Below, in pieces: positions 10,236 to 19,151 of a stretch of DNA of 64,000 bases. The notes under the pieces are model-generated. The model ran no database searches and had not been told where the DNA came from. It saw only the letters and a list, made by a program, of their open reading frames with translations. Source of the stretch: Maridesulfovibrio sp. (GTDB lineage Bacteria > Desulfobacterota > Desulfovibrionia > Desulfovibrionales > Desulfovibrionaceae); assembly GCF_963666665.1 (NCBI RefSeq), contig NZ_OY762999.1, forward strand, positions 477,501-541,500. The letters are read 5' to 3'. Position numbers and translations under genes: made by a program. Within the stretch, counting starts at the first letter, position 1, and the number at the start of each line of letters is the position of its first letter.

Positions 10236-11612
10236 GTGCGAAAGCTGTATATCATATTCAGTATCCTGATCTGTTGCCTGAGTGCTGTTGTTGCCCAAGC
10301 CCATCCTTTGGGGGAAGTTGTGCAGGAAACAACAGTTATGAACGAAGGGACGAGGTTGTTGATAGTATATGATACTTCCATCGGGCCTTCCATCACCGCT
10401 ACACTCATTCCTGATGCCGACCATGACGGCAAGGTCTCCGGCTCAGAGGAAAGAATGCTTTCGCGGGATATTAACTCTTTGTTACTGCCAAACCTGGAAG
10501 TCTATTTGGATGATAAGCCGATTGTTCCTGAACTCTATTATGATTCCGTCTCAGCGGCTCCGGGCGGGTATAATAACGGACTACGCTCAAACCTTGTTTA
10601 CGCCATACCTTTGCCGGAAGATGATTTCGGTAAGCATTACCTGAAACTTTCGGACAACAATTTTCAGACCGGGGAGTTGAAGTGGCTGAAGTGGAAGGTG
10701 CAGGCTGACCCGCAATTCAGCATAGTAAGAACTTCACCTGATTCACGGGAATTGAATTATCAGTTTTTTGCCAAGAAAGTTGAAGGACAGGGAACGTCTT
10801 TTCCCGTCCCGACTCCAGCGGTGGATGGCAGCGGTCTAAAGCCTGTTCCGCAGGAAGATTCCAGTCAGGCTGCTCTTAAGGATTATCTGGCGCAGGAAAA
10901 TCTTGGTCCGGGTACAGTCCTGTTCGCTCTTGGGTTGGCATTTTTTTTGGGCATGGGGCACGCGCTCAGTCCCGGACACGGTAAAGCCATGGTGGCAGCA
11001 TATCTCATCGGGCGCAGCGGGCGTATTCGAGACGCATTCACTCTAGGCACAATTGTTACCATTACCCATGTCGCCAGTGTTATCGTTCTCGGTATTATCG
11101 CTCTGCTGCTTTCGCGTTATTTTCTGCCCGGAGATCTTTATCCGTGGCTGGGAGCATTTTCCGGGGCATTGGTTTTCGGAGTCGGATACATGATGCTTGC
11201 CCGCAGGGCTGTGCATAGTCACGACCACCACCACGGCCATTCACATGACCATTCACATGAGCACGGCAATGAATCCGAGCCTGTTTCGTGGTGGTCCATG
11301 CTCAGCCTCGGCATTGCAGGAGGTATGGTACCCTGTCCGACAGCTTTAGTCGTTTTGCTTGCTTCAGTGGCTTTCGGGCGTATTGTTTTCGGGCTGTTGC
11401 TGATTCTTGCCTTTAGTCTTGGACTTGCCGCAGTGCTGATCCTCATTGGGATTCTGACTCTACGAGCCTCGAAGCTTACCGAAAGGTTTTCCGGTTCACG
11501 CAAGTGGATTGAAAACCTGCCTGTGCTGAGCGCAGGGCTTGTTATGCTGGCCGGAATAGCTATCGCACTCAACGCTCTGCATGCCGGTGGAATTTTACGG
11601 GTTACTTTCTAA
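10236..11612 (+). CDS. NicO-type nickel/cobalt transporter with periplasmic EF-hand-like loop
   Basis: A 458-residue protein of the NicO/RcnA type. The N-terminal signal sequence ends near AQAHPLG. A periplasmic domain of about 190 residues follows, then about six membrane helices. The metal-transport motif GHALSPGHGKAM begins the membrane part, and a His/Asp-rich loop (about residues 327-345) should bind metal. Residues 60-71 (DADHDGKVSGSE) match an EF-hand calcium loop at every ligand position. I chose the GTG start at 10236 (gaggaaa 8 bases upstream) over an ATG at 10143, because the latter adds non-signal sequence that crosses the operator region. The gene converges on and overlaps the next by 11 bases. 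Transport direction cannot be read. Confidence 0.8.
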   Translation: MRKLYIIFSILICCLSAVVAQAHPLGEVVQETTVMNEGTRLLIVYDTSIGPSITATLIPDADHDGKVSGSEERMLSRDINSLLLPNLEVYLDDKPIVPELYYDSVSAAPGGYNNGLRSNLVYAIPLPEDDFGKHYLKLSDNNFQTGELKWLKWKVQADPQFSIVRTSPDSRELNYQFFAKKVEGQGTSFPVPTPAVDGSGLKPVPQEDSSQAALKDYLAQENLGPGTVLFALGLAFFLGMGHALSPGHGKAMVAAYLIGRSGRIRDAFTLGTIVTITHVASVIVLGIIALLLSRYFLPGDLYPWLGAFSGALVFGVGYMMLARRAVHSHDHHHGHSHDHSHEHGNESEPVSWWSMLSLGIAGGMVPCPTALVVLLASVAFGRIVFGLLLILAFSLGLAAVLILIGILTLRASKLTERFSGSRKWIENLPVLSAGLVMLAGIAIALNALHAGGILRVTF

Positions 11613-12561
11613 ACTTCCAAAAATCAGTAATCCCGTCCAATGCAGCATCTGGCGTTGATCCGTAAGGGATCAGCTTGAAATCGAGTCCCTTTACCTGTTT
11701 CAGGTAATCAGCGTATTGCGACTTATCAATGTATTCTACATCAAGAATTGTTTTGCCTGCCCCGGCAAGTTCTCTTGCCAATTGCAGGCGGTAGTTTTTA
11801 TCGCCTTCGCTATAGTAGTTGAAAAGCAGACTCTCAAGCCCGACCATATCTACGGTTTTGAAGTATACGTCCTTGTATTCCGGGGAGCAGTCTTTGAATA
11901 CTCCCATGCCGTTCTGAGGGCAGATGATGAAATTCTTTCCGGCTTTCGTTCTGGTGTAGTCTCCGATTCTTTTGATCAGCTTGACCATATCGTCTGCGGT
12001 GTTCCGTACGTCAATGCCTTGCTCGTGCCAGAACCAGTACGCATCGACTATATCCAGATAAACACCGTCAAATCCGGCCTCGATAATACGGTCCAAATAA
12101 GGACGTAATCCCTTCTCCCACCAGTCCTCACGCCAGTATTTTACTTTGAAGTTACCTGCCCAATCAGGGTTTTCTTCTCCGAGAAAACGCGGTGGATTAT
12201 CTTTCCATTCTTTCTGCCAGTAAAACCGATAATCTTCTGCTTCCCCGATGGAAAAGTAGCAGAGTACGGTTTTATTGAATTTGTGGAGCACGGATATTTC
12301 TTTGGCTGAAAATCTGTTTTTATCAGAGCCGTCTTTTGAATAGTCAATTACCAGCAAATCATACGGAGATTCTGCCAGTGTTGCTATTTTAGGACCTTGC
12401 AGTTGGTATGCCCAACTGTTGATTTTTATATGCGGTGTAGTCATTCGTGTTTCCTGTTGCGATTGTTTGGCTGCGCTGCTTGAGGGGGGGGCTGGGGTTG
12501 TGGATGCACAGGCGGCAATGATGGATAAAAAGGTCAGGATTACTATAGTATGTAATTTCAT
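11602..12561 (-). CDS. GH114-like endo-alpha-1,4-polygalactosaminidase, lipoprotein
   Basis: A 319-residue exported glycosidase. The start at 12561 (ggaag ribosome-binding site) gives a lipoprotein signal ending in the lipobox IIAAC, with a Ser/Pro-rich linker after it. An upstream in-frame start at 12696 has no export signal at its N-terminus. The catalytic domain has the family signatures VLCYFSIGEAEDYR and GFDGVYLDIVDAYWFW, with Glu and Asp as likely catalytic acids. The family cuts galactosamine-containing polymers. It is divergent from the pel operon, whose second gene has the same fold, so a role in trimming Pel polysaccharide at the cell surface is likely but inferred. Confidence 0.8.
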   Translation of the reverse strand: MKLHTIVILTFLSIIAACASTTPAPPSSSAAKQSQQETRMTTPHIKINSWAYQLQGPKIATLAESPYDLLVIDYSKDGSDKNRFSAKEISVLHKFNKTVLCYFSIGEAEDYRFYWQKEWKDNPPRFLGEENPDWAGNFKVKYWREDWWEKGLRPYLDRIIEAGFDGVYLDIVDAYWFWHEQGIDVRNTADDMVKLIKRIGDYTRTKAGKNFIICPQNGMGVFKDCSPEYKDVYFKTVDMVGLESLLFNYYSEGDKNYRLQLARELAGAGKTILDVEYIDKSQYADYLKQVKGLDFKLIPYGSTPDAALDGITDFWKFRK

Positions 12562-12848
12562 GCTTATGACTTCCGGTTGAATTTTTATGTTTTGGAATAA
12601 TAGCATGGCGAAAGATAAAATTAAAGGGTTCAATCTTTGATTGCAGTACAAAATATAATGTAATTTTTGAAGGTTACAAATAAAAATACTTTGCATAGAG
12701 ATGGATTCGGATTATAGTGTTCTGAATAAATGAATGATTTAGCATATAGCTGTGATTCCAGTTTTTAGTCGGGGATGAATTTGTTATTTAATTCATGTGG
12801 TTAATTCGAATTAAAAATTAAAATTTTCGATAAAATAAGGAGGGTGCT

Positions 12849-13409
12849 GTGAAAAAAAGCTTTTTCACTACTTTGATTTTTATTCTCTTTCTCGCCGGAT
12901 GTTCCGGTACCTACATGAAAGATTATGTCCAGCCCAACGGGGTTGCCAGTGAAGCCCGTCATGCTGCGGTGCTGCCGCTGGTGAACCTGACCAATACTCC
13001 CAATGCAGGACGTATGGTCGGTGACCTGTTGACCACCGAACTCTATGCTTCCACTAAGTTTGATCTCATGGAAACCACCGAAATGCTCAAGCGCATCAAA
13101 GGTGATGAAGACGATCTTGAGTTTGTCATGGAAGATGTTGTGGCTCAGAAATTAGGCAGCAAGCTTGGAGTGGACACCGTTATCTATGGTTCTGTGACCG
13201 AGTACCAGTACAAGCGCGGGGTTAACCAAAGTCCTACTGTGGGGATCAACCTGCGTATGGTTGATGTCTCTTCCGGTAATGTTCTGTGGGCTTCATCTTC
13301 TTCCAAAAGTGGGGGGTGCTTTTTCGGATGTACGGAATCCCTGAACAGCGTAGCGCAGGAAACTCTTGCAGATATGGTGGCAGCAATGTCTTCCGTTTCT
13401 GCGCAATAA
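12849..13409 (+). CDS. pelC: PelC-like outer-membrane lipoprotein
   Basis: A 186-residue lipoprotein with GTG start and a strong ribosome-binding site (aaggaggg). The signal ends in the lipobox FLAGC, and the body has the CsgG/TolB-like fold signatures AAVLPLVNLTNTPNAGRMVGDLLTTEL (split here: residues about 38-64) and DTVIYGSVTEY. In Pseudomonas, PelC forms a ring at the inner face of the outer membrane that guides the polymer to PelB. Here it is the first gene of the operon rather than the third. An AT-rich stretch (about 12780-12836) precedes it and must hold the promoter of the pel operon. Confidence 0.82.
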   Translation: MKKSFFTTLIFILFLAGCSGTYMKDYVQPNGVASEARHAAVLPLVNLTNTPNAGRMVGDLLTTELYASTKFDLMETTEMLKRIKGDEDDLEFVMEDVVAQKLGSKLGVDTVIYGSVTEYQYKRGVNQSPTVGINLRMVDVSSGNVLWASSSSKSGGCFFGCTESLNSVAQETLADMVAAMSSVSAQ

Positions 13410-14242
13410 TCGCGCTGCTTGTGGTTACCTTTTCCCTCTTCGGCAGGACTTTTGCTTTTGGCGGAAGTAATGCTGTTGAATCGTGGGCCTGCTATTATGG
13501 AAGTGAGGACCGGACGGATGATCTGTCCGGTTTCGATCTGCTGGTCTCTGCTCCCGGAGGGCAGGACCCTGCTCCTTTGCGCGCAAAAGGTGTAAAAGTG
13601 CTGGTTTATGTCAGCCTTGGAGAGGTTGCCGCGAACGGACCTTATTTCGAGGAGGCCAAGCACCTTGATCTGCTTGTGAGATATAATGAAAACTGGGACT
13701 CATGGGTGGTGGATGTGCGCCGCCCTGAGTGGGCCGAGTTGCTTTTCTCCCGTATTATCCCCGATGCCCTTTCGGCCGGATATGACGGGCTTTTTTTTGA
13801 TACGCTCGATTCTCCCATTGATATGCAACGCAGGGATCCGGATACCTACAAGGGTACAGAGCGGGCTTGCGTTGATTTGGTCCGTGGAATCAAGATTAAG
13901 TTCCCCAAGCTGCTGCTTTGTCAGAACAGGGGATTTGAAATTGTGAGACGCACGGCTCCGTATCTTAACTACCTGTTGATAGAGGGATTGAGCAGCTCTA
14001 TGGACTTGTCTACTTCCGTCCGTAGAGATGTTTCGGATGAGGAACGTAATTTTCTTATTTCCAAGGCAAAGGCCGCTTTGAAGGTCAATTCCAAGCTGGT
14101 GGTCCTGACTCTTGATTATGTCCCTGCAGGAGAAAAGCAGGAAATTTTGAAAGCTTACGATTTTTCCCGAAAGATGGGCTTTATCCCTTATGTCAGTACT
14201 CCTGCATTAAACGAGGTGTTTATTCATGCATCTGGTGAATAG
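13328..14242 (+). CDS. pelA: PelA-like glycoside hydrolase, separate protein
   Basis: About 304 residues with a hydrophobic export segment (CAIIALLVVTFSLFG) followed by a GH114/GH166-type barrel: VLVYVSLGE, then AGYDGLFFDTLDSP, with Glu and Asp as probable catalytic acids. This matches the N-terminal hydrolase domain of PelA, which cuts Pel polymer in the periplasm. The start is uncertain. The ATG at 13328 (G-rich sequence 10-17 bases upstream) gives an N-terminus of about 24 residues before the hydrophobic segment and overlaps pelC by 82 bases; no ATG/GTG lies nearer the signal. The deacetylase half of PelA is encoded by the next gene, overlapping by 17 bases. Confidence 0.75.
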   Translation: MYGIPEQRSAGNSCRYGGSNVFRFCAIIALLVVTFSLFGRTFAFGGSNAVESWACYYGSEDRTDDLSGFDLLVSAPGGQDPAPLRAKGVKVLVYVSLGEVAANGPYFEEAKHLDLLVRYNENWDSWVVDVRRPEWAELLFSRIIPDALSAGYDGLFFDTLDSPIDMQRRDPDTYKGTERACVDLVRGIKIKFPKLLLCQNRGFEIVRRTAPYLNYLLIEGLSSSMDLSTSVRRDVSDEERNFLISKAKAALKVNSKLVVLTLDYVPAGEKQEILKAYDFSRKMGFIPYVSTPALNEVFIHASGE

Positions 14243-16310
14243 GCTTGTTGTCGCATTTCTGATTGTCATCCTTGCTTTGCCCTGTGCTTATGCTGAGCCG
14301 GTCAAGCGTAAGGTTCTAGTGCTCTATAACGGAGCGGAAGACCGAACTGCAGTGGATAACAATTTCATTGAAGGCTTTGCCGCACCACTCAATTACCTCG
14401 GGTTTTTGTACGAGGTGCGCGATGTGTCGCAGCGTCCTTTGCCTTCAGACAAAGACATGGAGGAATATCGGGCGGTCTTCACCTCATTTTCTGCAGACAT
14501 GATGAATAATCCTAACGAGTTTCTCAATTGGCTGATCTGGCAGCAGAAGCAGGGTAAGAAGGTCATCATTGCCGGAAATCTGGGGGCTTTTAGTGATTTT
14601 AATAATGTTTTGGCAGAGCCTTTGCTGATCAAGAAGGTGTTTTCCAACCTCGGATTTTCATATCAGGGTAATGCCACTAATGATGATTATCGCTTGGAAT
14701 ATAAATCTGTTGATCAGCAGAATATGAATTTTGAGCGGAAGCTCCCATTATTTCCGGAAAAGTATATTCAGATTGTTCCCACAACTGAGGATGTCAGTTC
14801 GTGGGTTAGCGTTGCGCTGAAGGGGAAATCGAGTACCGCTGCAGCGGCTGTAGGATTGGGACCGCGTGGCGGATTTGCTCTTGACGGCTATATGCGCTGG
14901 CAGGATCCGGTCAATTTTCAGAAACAGTGGTATTTGAATCCATTTGAATTCTTAAGGGTTTCTTTGGATTTGAAAGGTATGCCGGCACTTACCCCAACGA
15001 CCTTGAATGGTAAGCGGGTTGCCTTTGCCCATATCGATGGAGACGGTTTTGTCGGTTACACCGAGGTCGATCAGAATAAGGTGTGCGGGGAAATTATCAT
15101 GGAGCGCATTTTTGAGCGCTACGATTTTCCCAATTCTGCCTCGGTAATTGCCGGGGAGATCAATCCGGATGTTAAAGGGAGTCTGGACAATATAGAGATG
15201 GCTAAGACCCTTTTCGAACTGGAAAATGTTGAGACTTCCTCTCATTCTTATACCCATCCCTTTGCTTGGAATGCCAAGTTACGGGAATCCAAGGAATACG
15301 CTGAAGATTTTGTTGTCGGGCAGTATGAGGTGGCCGGATATAAATTCGATGCCCACTACGAAATTGTGGGGTCATGCGATTATATCTCCGAGAATCTTGC
15401 TCCGGTGGAAAAGCCCTGCCGGGTGCTGTTCTGGTCCGGTATGTGTGAGCCAACTGAAGAGCAGGTCGCCATTGCCGATAAGGCTGGAATTCTGAATCTG
15501 AACGGCGGGGATACTGTTTTCGATGCGCGTCGCAATTCGTATTTCGGGGTTTCGCCTCTTTATCGTGCCTTGGGCAAGCGTAACCAGATTTATACCGGGC
15601 AGGCTAATGAGAATATTCTGACCAACCTTTGGTCCGGGCCGTATTTCGGGTTTCGCAATATCGTGGATACCATGAAGCGGACCGGTTCTCCGCGTCGGAT
15701 AATGCCCATTGACATCTATTACCATTTTTACAGCGGCGAGAAATTCGCTTCCCTCAAGGCCCTTGAAGATGTCTACGAATGGGCGCTCAGTCAGGATACA
15801 GCCAGAGTATATGCTTCCTCTTACATCAGAATGGTTAATGGTTGTCTTGCTGCAAAAGTGGAGAAGATTTCACCGGATAAGTTTGTCTTCACCAATTACG
15901 CCGACTGCCTTTCGGTCCGTCTGGACGGTATGGAAAAGGTTCCCGATCTTAAAAAATCCACAAATGTACTTGGCTACGATATCCAGCCTGAAGGTGTTTT
16001 TGTGCACCTAAATCCGGGCTCAGTTCGGGCTGATTTGGCTCTGACTACAGATAAAAAGGTTAACGGCAGCGTGCCGTATCTTAGAAACGGTTCCGGCTGG
16101 GTACGTAATTTCGAGCGTACAGCAAAGAGTGTGCGCTTTGATTTTGAATGTTTCAGCAAAGGTAAATTTGAGCTGGCAGGTCTTATTCCGAACAGAAAAT
16201 ACAAACTTATCCGCAAGGACGGATCGCCGCAGGAACTTATGACTGACGGTGAGGGCATTTTATCGGTCAAAGATGTTGCTTCCGGACCTATGGAGATTGA
16301 TCTGATTTGA
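14226..16310 (+). CDS. pelA: PelA-like polysaccharide deacetylase, separate protein
   Basis: A 694-residue exported protein (signal peptide ending near CAYAEP). Residues 25-250 resemble the ThuA/reductase-like middle of PelA. From about residue 268 comes a NodB-type deacetylase with motif HIDGDG (Asp271, Asp273) and metal-site SHSYTHP (His340, His344). The C-terminal 150 residues are beta-rich. In Pel synthesis this activity removes acetyl groups from GalNAc/GlcNAc in the periplasm, making the polymer cationic. Together with the previous gene it covers the whole of Pseudomonas PelA. Its stop overlaps the TTG start of the next gene. Confidence 0.82.
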   Translation: MHLVNRLVVAFLIVILALPCAYAEPVKRKVLVLYNGAEDRTAVDNNFIEGFAAPLNYLGFLYEVRDVSQRPLPSDKDMEEYRAVFTSFSADMMNNPNEFLNWLIWQQKQGKKVIIAGNLGAFSDFNNVLAEPLLIKKVFSNLGFSYQGNATNDDYRLEYKSVDQQNMNFERKLPLFPEKYIQIVPTTEDVSSWVSVALKGKSSTAAAAVGLGPRGGFALDGYMRWQDPVNFQKQWYLNPFEFLRVSLDLKGMPALTPTTLNGKRVAFAHIDGDGFVGYTEVDQNKVCGEIIMERIFERYDFPNSASVIAGEINPDVKGSLDNIEMAKTLFELENVETSSHSYTHPFAWNAKLRESKEYAEDFVVGQYEVAGYKFDAHYEIVGSCDYISENLAPVEKPCRVLFWSGMCEPTEEQVAIADKAGILNLNGGDTVFDARRNSYFGVSPLYRALGKRNQIYTGQANENILTNLWSGPYFGFRNIVDTMKRTGSPRRIMPIDIYYHFYSGEKFASLKALEDVYEWALSQDTARVYASSYIRMVNGCLAAKVEKISPDKFVFTNYADCLSVRLDGMEKVPDLKKSTNVLGYDIQPEGVFVHLNPGSVRADLALTTDKKVNGSVPYLRNGSGWVRNFERTAKSVRFDFECFSKGKFELAGLIPNRKYKLIRKDGSPQELMTDGEGILSVKDVASGPMEIDLI

Positions 16311-19147
16311 ACATAAAGCTCTGGCGGGTACTGCTTTTCGTACTCATCATAATCGGGACGACCGTACTTATATATCCCTTTCCGAGGGATATGGTCCCGT
16401 TGTACCTGCGGAGTGGGGAAATTTCCAAGGCGGCTGATTTACTAAACGAGCTTCTTGAGGAAGATCCTCATGATTTGAGATTGCTGAGGCTTGGTGTGGA
16501 TGTCTTCCTTGAACGGGGTATGCCGGACAAAGCTATAGCCAGCCTTGAAGAGATTTTAAAACAGAAACCGCGTCGAATTTCTGAATTGCGCAAGCTTGTG
16601 CAGGTTTTTGAATGGAATGTAATGCCCCGCGAAGCTCTCCATACCTGGAAAAAGATTTCGAAGATTGAGCCGGAAAAGATGGAACCGCTTGAAAAGATGG
16701 TGATGTATTATCGCTATTTCAATATGTTCCCGCAGGAAGTTGATGCAATCATCAAGCTTAATGAATTGCAGGGAGAGAGACCTTTCAGCGGTAATTTTAT
16801 GCTTGTGCTTAATGATGAAATTGAGCGTCTGGGAAAAGAGCATACCACGACCCCCGATGACCCCTATCTTAATTTCCTGCTTCAGCGGTTGTTCATTGTA
16901 GGTGAGCAGTTCAAGGCAGAAACTGAGTTCCGGGCCGAGTCCGGTGAGAAAGTCGATTTTTTGCGGTACGTAATTTATGTGCTGGAGTATTTCGTAGCAG
17001 TGGACCGCGTGGAAGAGGGCTATGAATATGCTGCCCGTATGGATAAACAGGCCGGACTTGATATTGAGAGCAGGGTGCAATTGGTTAAGGTTCTGGGCTG
17101 GTCCGGTGATTATGACCGGGCATTGGATGTGGCGCAAAGGCTGCTCGAGATCAGTCCTGAAAATGTAGAGCTGCTTACCGAAACCGCATGGATGGCCCGT
17201 AATGCTGCGAGGAATGATCTGGCGCAATTGGTGCTGGAAAGATTAGTCAAGATAGAGCCGGATAATACTTCTCATCAGCAGGCGCTCGGCGATGTTTATA
17301 TGCAGACCGGTAATCACCGCAAAGCTGTAAATCTCTTCCGCAGGCTGGCGGAGCGGGTCGGTAGTTGGCTTGCGTATGCCCATGACATGCTGCGGGCGGC
17401 ATTGTTCAGTGAAGACCGTGCTCTTATGGCTGAAGTTGTTGAAGATACAAAAGATATAAATATTTCAGAGCCTGATTATCTGCGAACCCGAGGGGCATTG
17501 CTGCTGACCCTTGAACGTCCGCGTGAAGCCTATGATGTTTTGCGTAAGGTTGTTGATAGCCCTGGAGCTACTCTGGCTGATTACCAGAGTCTTATAGATG
17601 CTGCTGCAACCACCGCAGACAATAAACTTTTGGCCGATACTGTGGGCTTGGCTCTTAAGGTTTTTCCGAATGACATCAAGATAATGCGTACAGCCGGTTC
17701 AGCTTACCGCAATATTAACGAACCATATAAGGCTTACCGTATTTATCGCGAATTGCTGAAAAGAGAGCAGGAACAGCAGGATATTCTTGATATGCTGCTG
17801 GCCGCTTCTGATACTCAGGATTTGAAGCTGGCAAGGCAGGCTGCCAAGTATGCTGAAAAGATTGCGCCCAAGGATGTAAAGGTAATCGCGCAGGCCGGGG
17901 AAATAATGCTTTGGCTGAATTCTCCAAAAGACGGTTATCCCTATTACAAAAAGGCTGCTGTCATGACCGGTGGCAATCGTGAATATGTCATGAACCTTAT
18001 CCAGATTGCATCTTACACCGGAGATAAGGCTATTTTTCGCGATGCGGCTGAAACCGCCATCAGCCTGCGCCCGGAGGATGAACAGGTTGCCTTGCTTGCT
18101 GCTGCGGTATGGGCCGCTGCCGGTGATAGCAAAAAAGCGGAATTGCTCATTTCGCAATTTGCAGGTCAGAGTTCGAAGAATCTCGATATTTTGTACAAGT
18201 GGGCGGAATTCGCGGATCAGGCCGGTCTGAGTGAAGAGGCTTATCGAATCTATGATGAGTTGTATTCGCGTGATTACAAGCGTAAGGAAATCAGGGAAAA
18301 CCTTGCCAGACTGGCTGAATGGACCGCTCGTCCAGCTGTTGCAGCCAAACTTTATTCTGAAATCTCCGATGAAGCTCCGGATAATTTTGATTTCGCCAAA
18401 CGTGCAGGAAAGTCTTGGGCTGATGCCGGGGAATATCTCAAAGCCGCTGATTACTATGAGCGGGCTGTTGGTATCAAACCTCGTGATTATGAGCTGAAAT
18501 TGGATCTTGCAAGGGTGTACGGTTTTGCTGAAAAATTTGCGGATCAGATAAGGGTCTTCAGGGAATTGCAAGCCGCAGGAAAACTCCCTGAAACCGAACG
18601 CATTGAGCTGGCTCGGGCCTATCTTGATGAGCGTGAACCAGATGCCGCTTTGCGGATTCTGGAGCCTTATGCCCGTTTGAAAAAGTTGCCCCGCTTTGAA
18701 GGATTTTTGTTGGCTTCGGCATTGCAGATGGCCGGGCGCGGTAGTGAGGCCTCAGATGTTTATAAAAGGTTGAAAAAAGAGTATATTAAGGACGAAGTCT
18801 TCTTGTCCCGACTGGGTGCGGAAGCCTTATTCAATAATTTTCAGACCGATGCTTATGACTTGTTTCAGGCTGCTCTCAAGGTGAACCCGGAAAATCATAC
18901 CGCGCTCAAGGGGCTTGGTATTATACTTGGGGAACGAGAACAATATAAACAGGCTACAGCTAAGTTGCGGAAATATTTAAGACTGGTTCCCAATGACGCC
19001 GAAGGGCGTTATCAATTGGGTGAAATATATCGACTTATGGGCCGCGAGAATGATGCTGTACGCGAGTTTAAGCGCGCTGAGCGCATTCTTCGCCGTGAAG
19101 GTCGTGTTAAAGTTTCCGGCAGGAATCTAAATATAATTAATAGGTAG
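16307..19147 (+). CDS. pelB: PelB-like TPR scaffold protein
   Basis: A 946-residue protein with one N-terminal membrane helix (about residues 5-23) and then tetratricopeptide repeats over nearly all its length. Many helices end in motifs such as EPDNTSHQQALGDVY and NPENHTALKGLG. It corresponds to the periplasmic TPR part of PelB, which recruits PelA and guides the polymer. It lacks the outer-membrane barrel, which is on the next gene. The start is TTG at 16307, sharing bases with the upstream stop (ttga), with ggag 11 bases before; no ATG lies near this N-terminus. Confidence 0.8.
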   Translation: MNIKLWRVLLFVLIIIGTTVLIYPFPRDMVPLYLRSGEISKAADLLNELLEEDPHDLRLLRLGVDVFLERGMPDKAIASLEEILKQKPRRISELRKLVQVFEWNVMPREALHTWKKISKIEPEKMEPLEKMVMYYRYFNMFPQEVDAIIKLNELQGERPFSGNFMLVLNDEIERLGKEHTTTPDDPYLNFLLQRLFIVGEQFKAETEFRAESGEKVDFLRYVIYVLEYFVAVDRVEEGYEYAARMDKQAGLDIESRVQLVKVLGWSGDYDRALDVAQRLLEISPENVELLTETAWMARNAARNDLAQLVLERLVKIEPDNTSHQQALGDVYMQTGNHRKAVNLFRRLAERVGSWLAYAHDMLRAALFSEDRALMAEVVEDTKDINISEPDYLRTRGALLLTLERPREAYDVLRKVVDSPGATLADYQSLIDAAATTADNKLLADTVGLALKVFPNDIKIMRTAGSAYRNINEPYKAYRIYRELLKREQEQQDILDMLLAASDTQDLKLARQAAKYAEKIAPKDVKVIAQAGEIMLWLNSPKDGYPYYKKAAVMTGGNREYVMNLIQIASYTGDKAIFRDAAETAISLRPEDEQVALLAAAVWAAAGDSKKAELLISQFAGQSSKNLDILYKWAEFADQAGLSEEAYRIYDELYSRDYKRKEIRENLARLAEWTARPAVAAKLYSEISDEAPDNFDFAKRAGKSWADAGEYLKAADYYERAVGIKPRDYELKLDLARVYGFAEKFADQIRVFRELQAAGKLPETERIELARAYLDEREPDAALRILEPYARLKKLPRFEGFLLASALQMAGRGSEASDVYKRLKKEYIKDEVFLSRLGAEALFNNFQTDAYDLFQAALKVNPENHTALKGLGIILGEREQYKQATAKLRKYLRLVPNDAEGRYQLGEIYRLMGRENDAVREFKRAERILRREGRVKVSGRNLNIINR

Positions 19148-19151
19148 TGTT

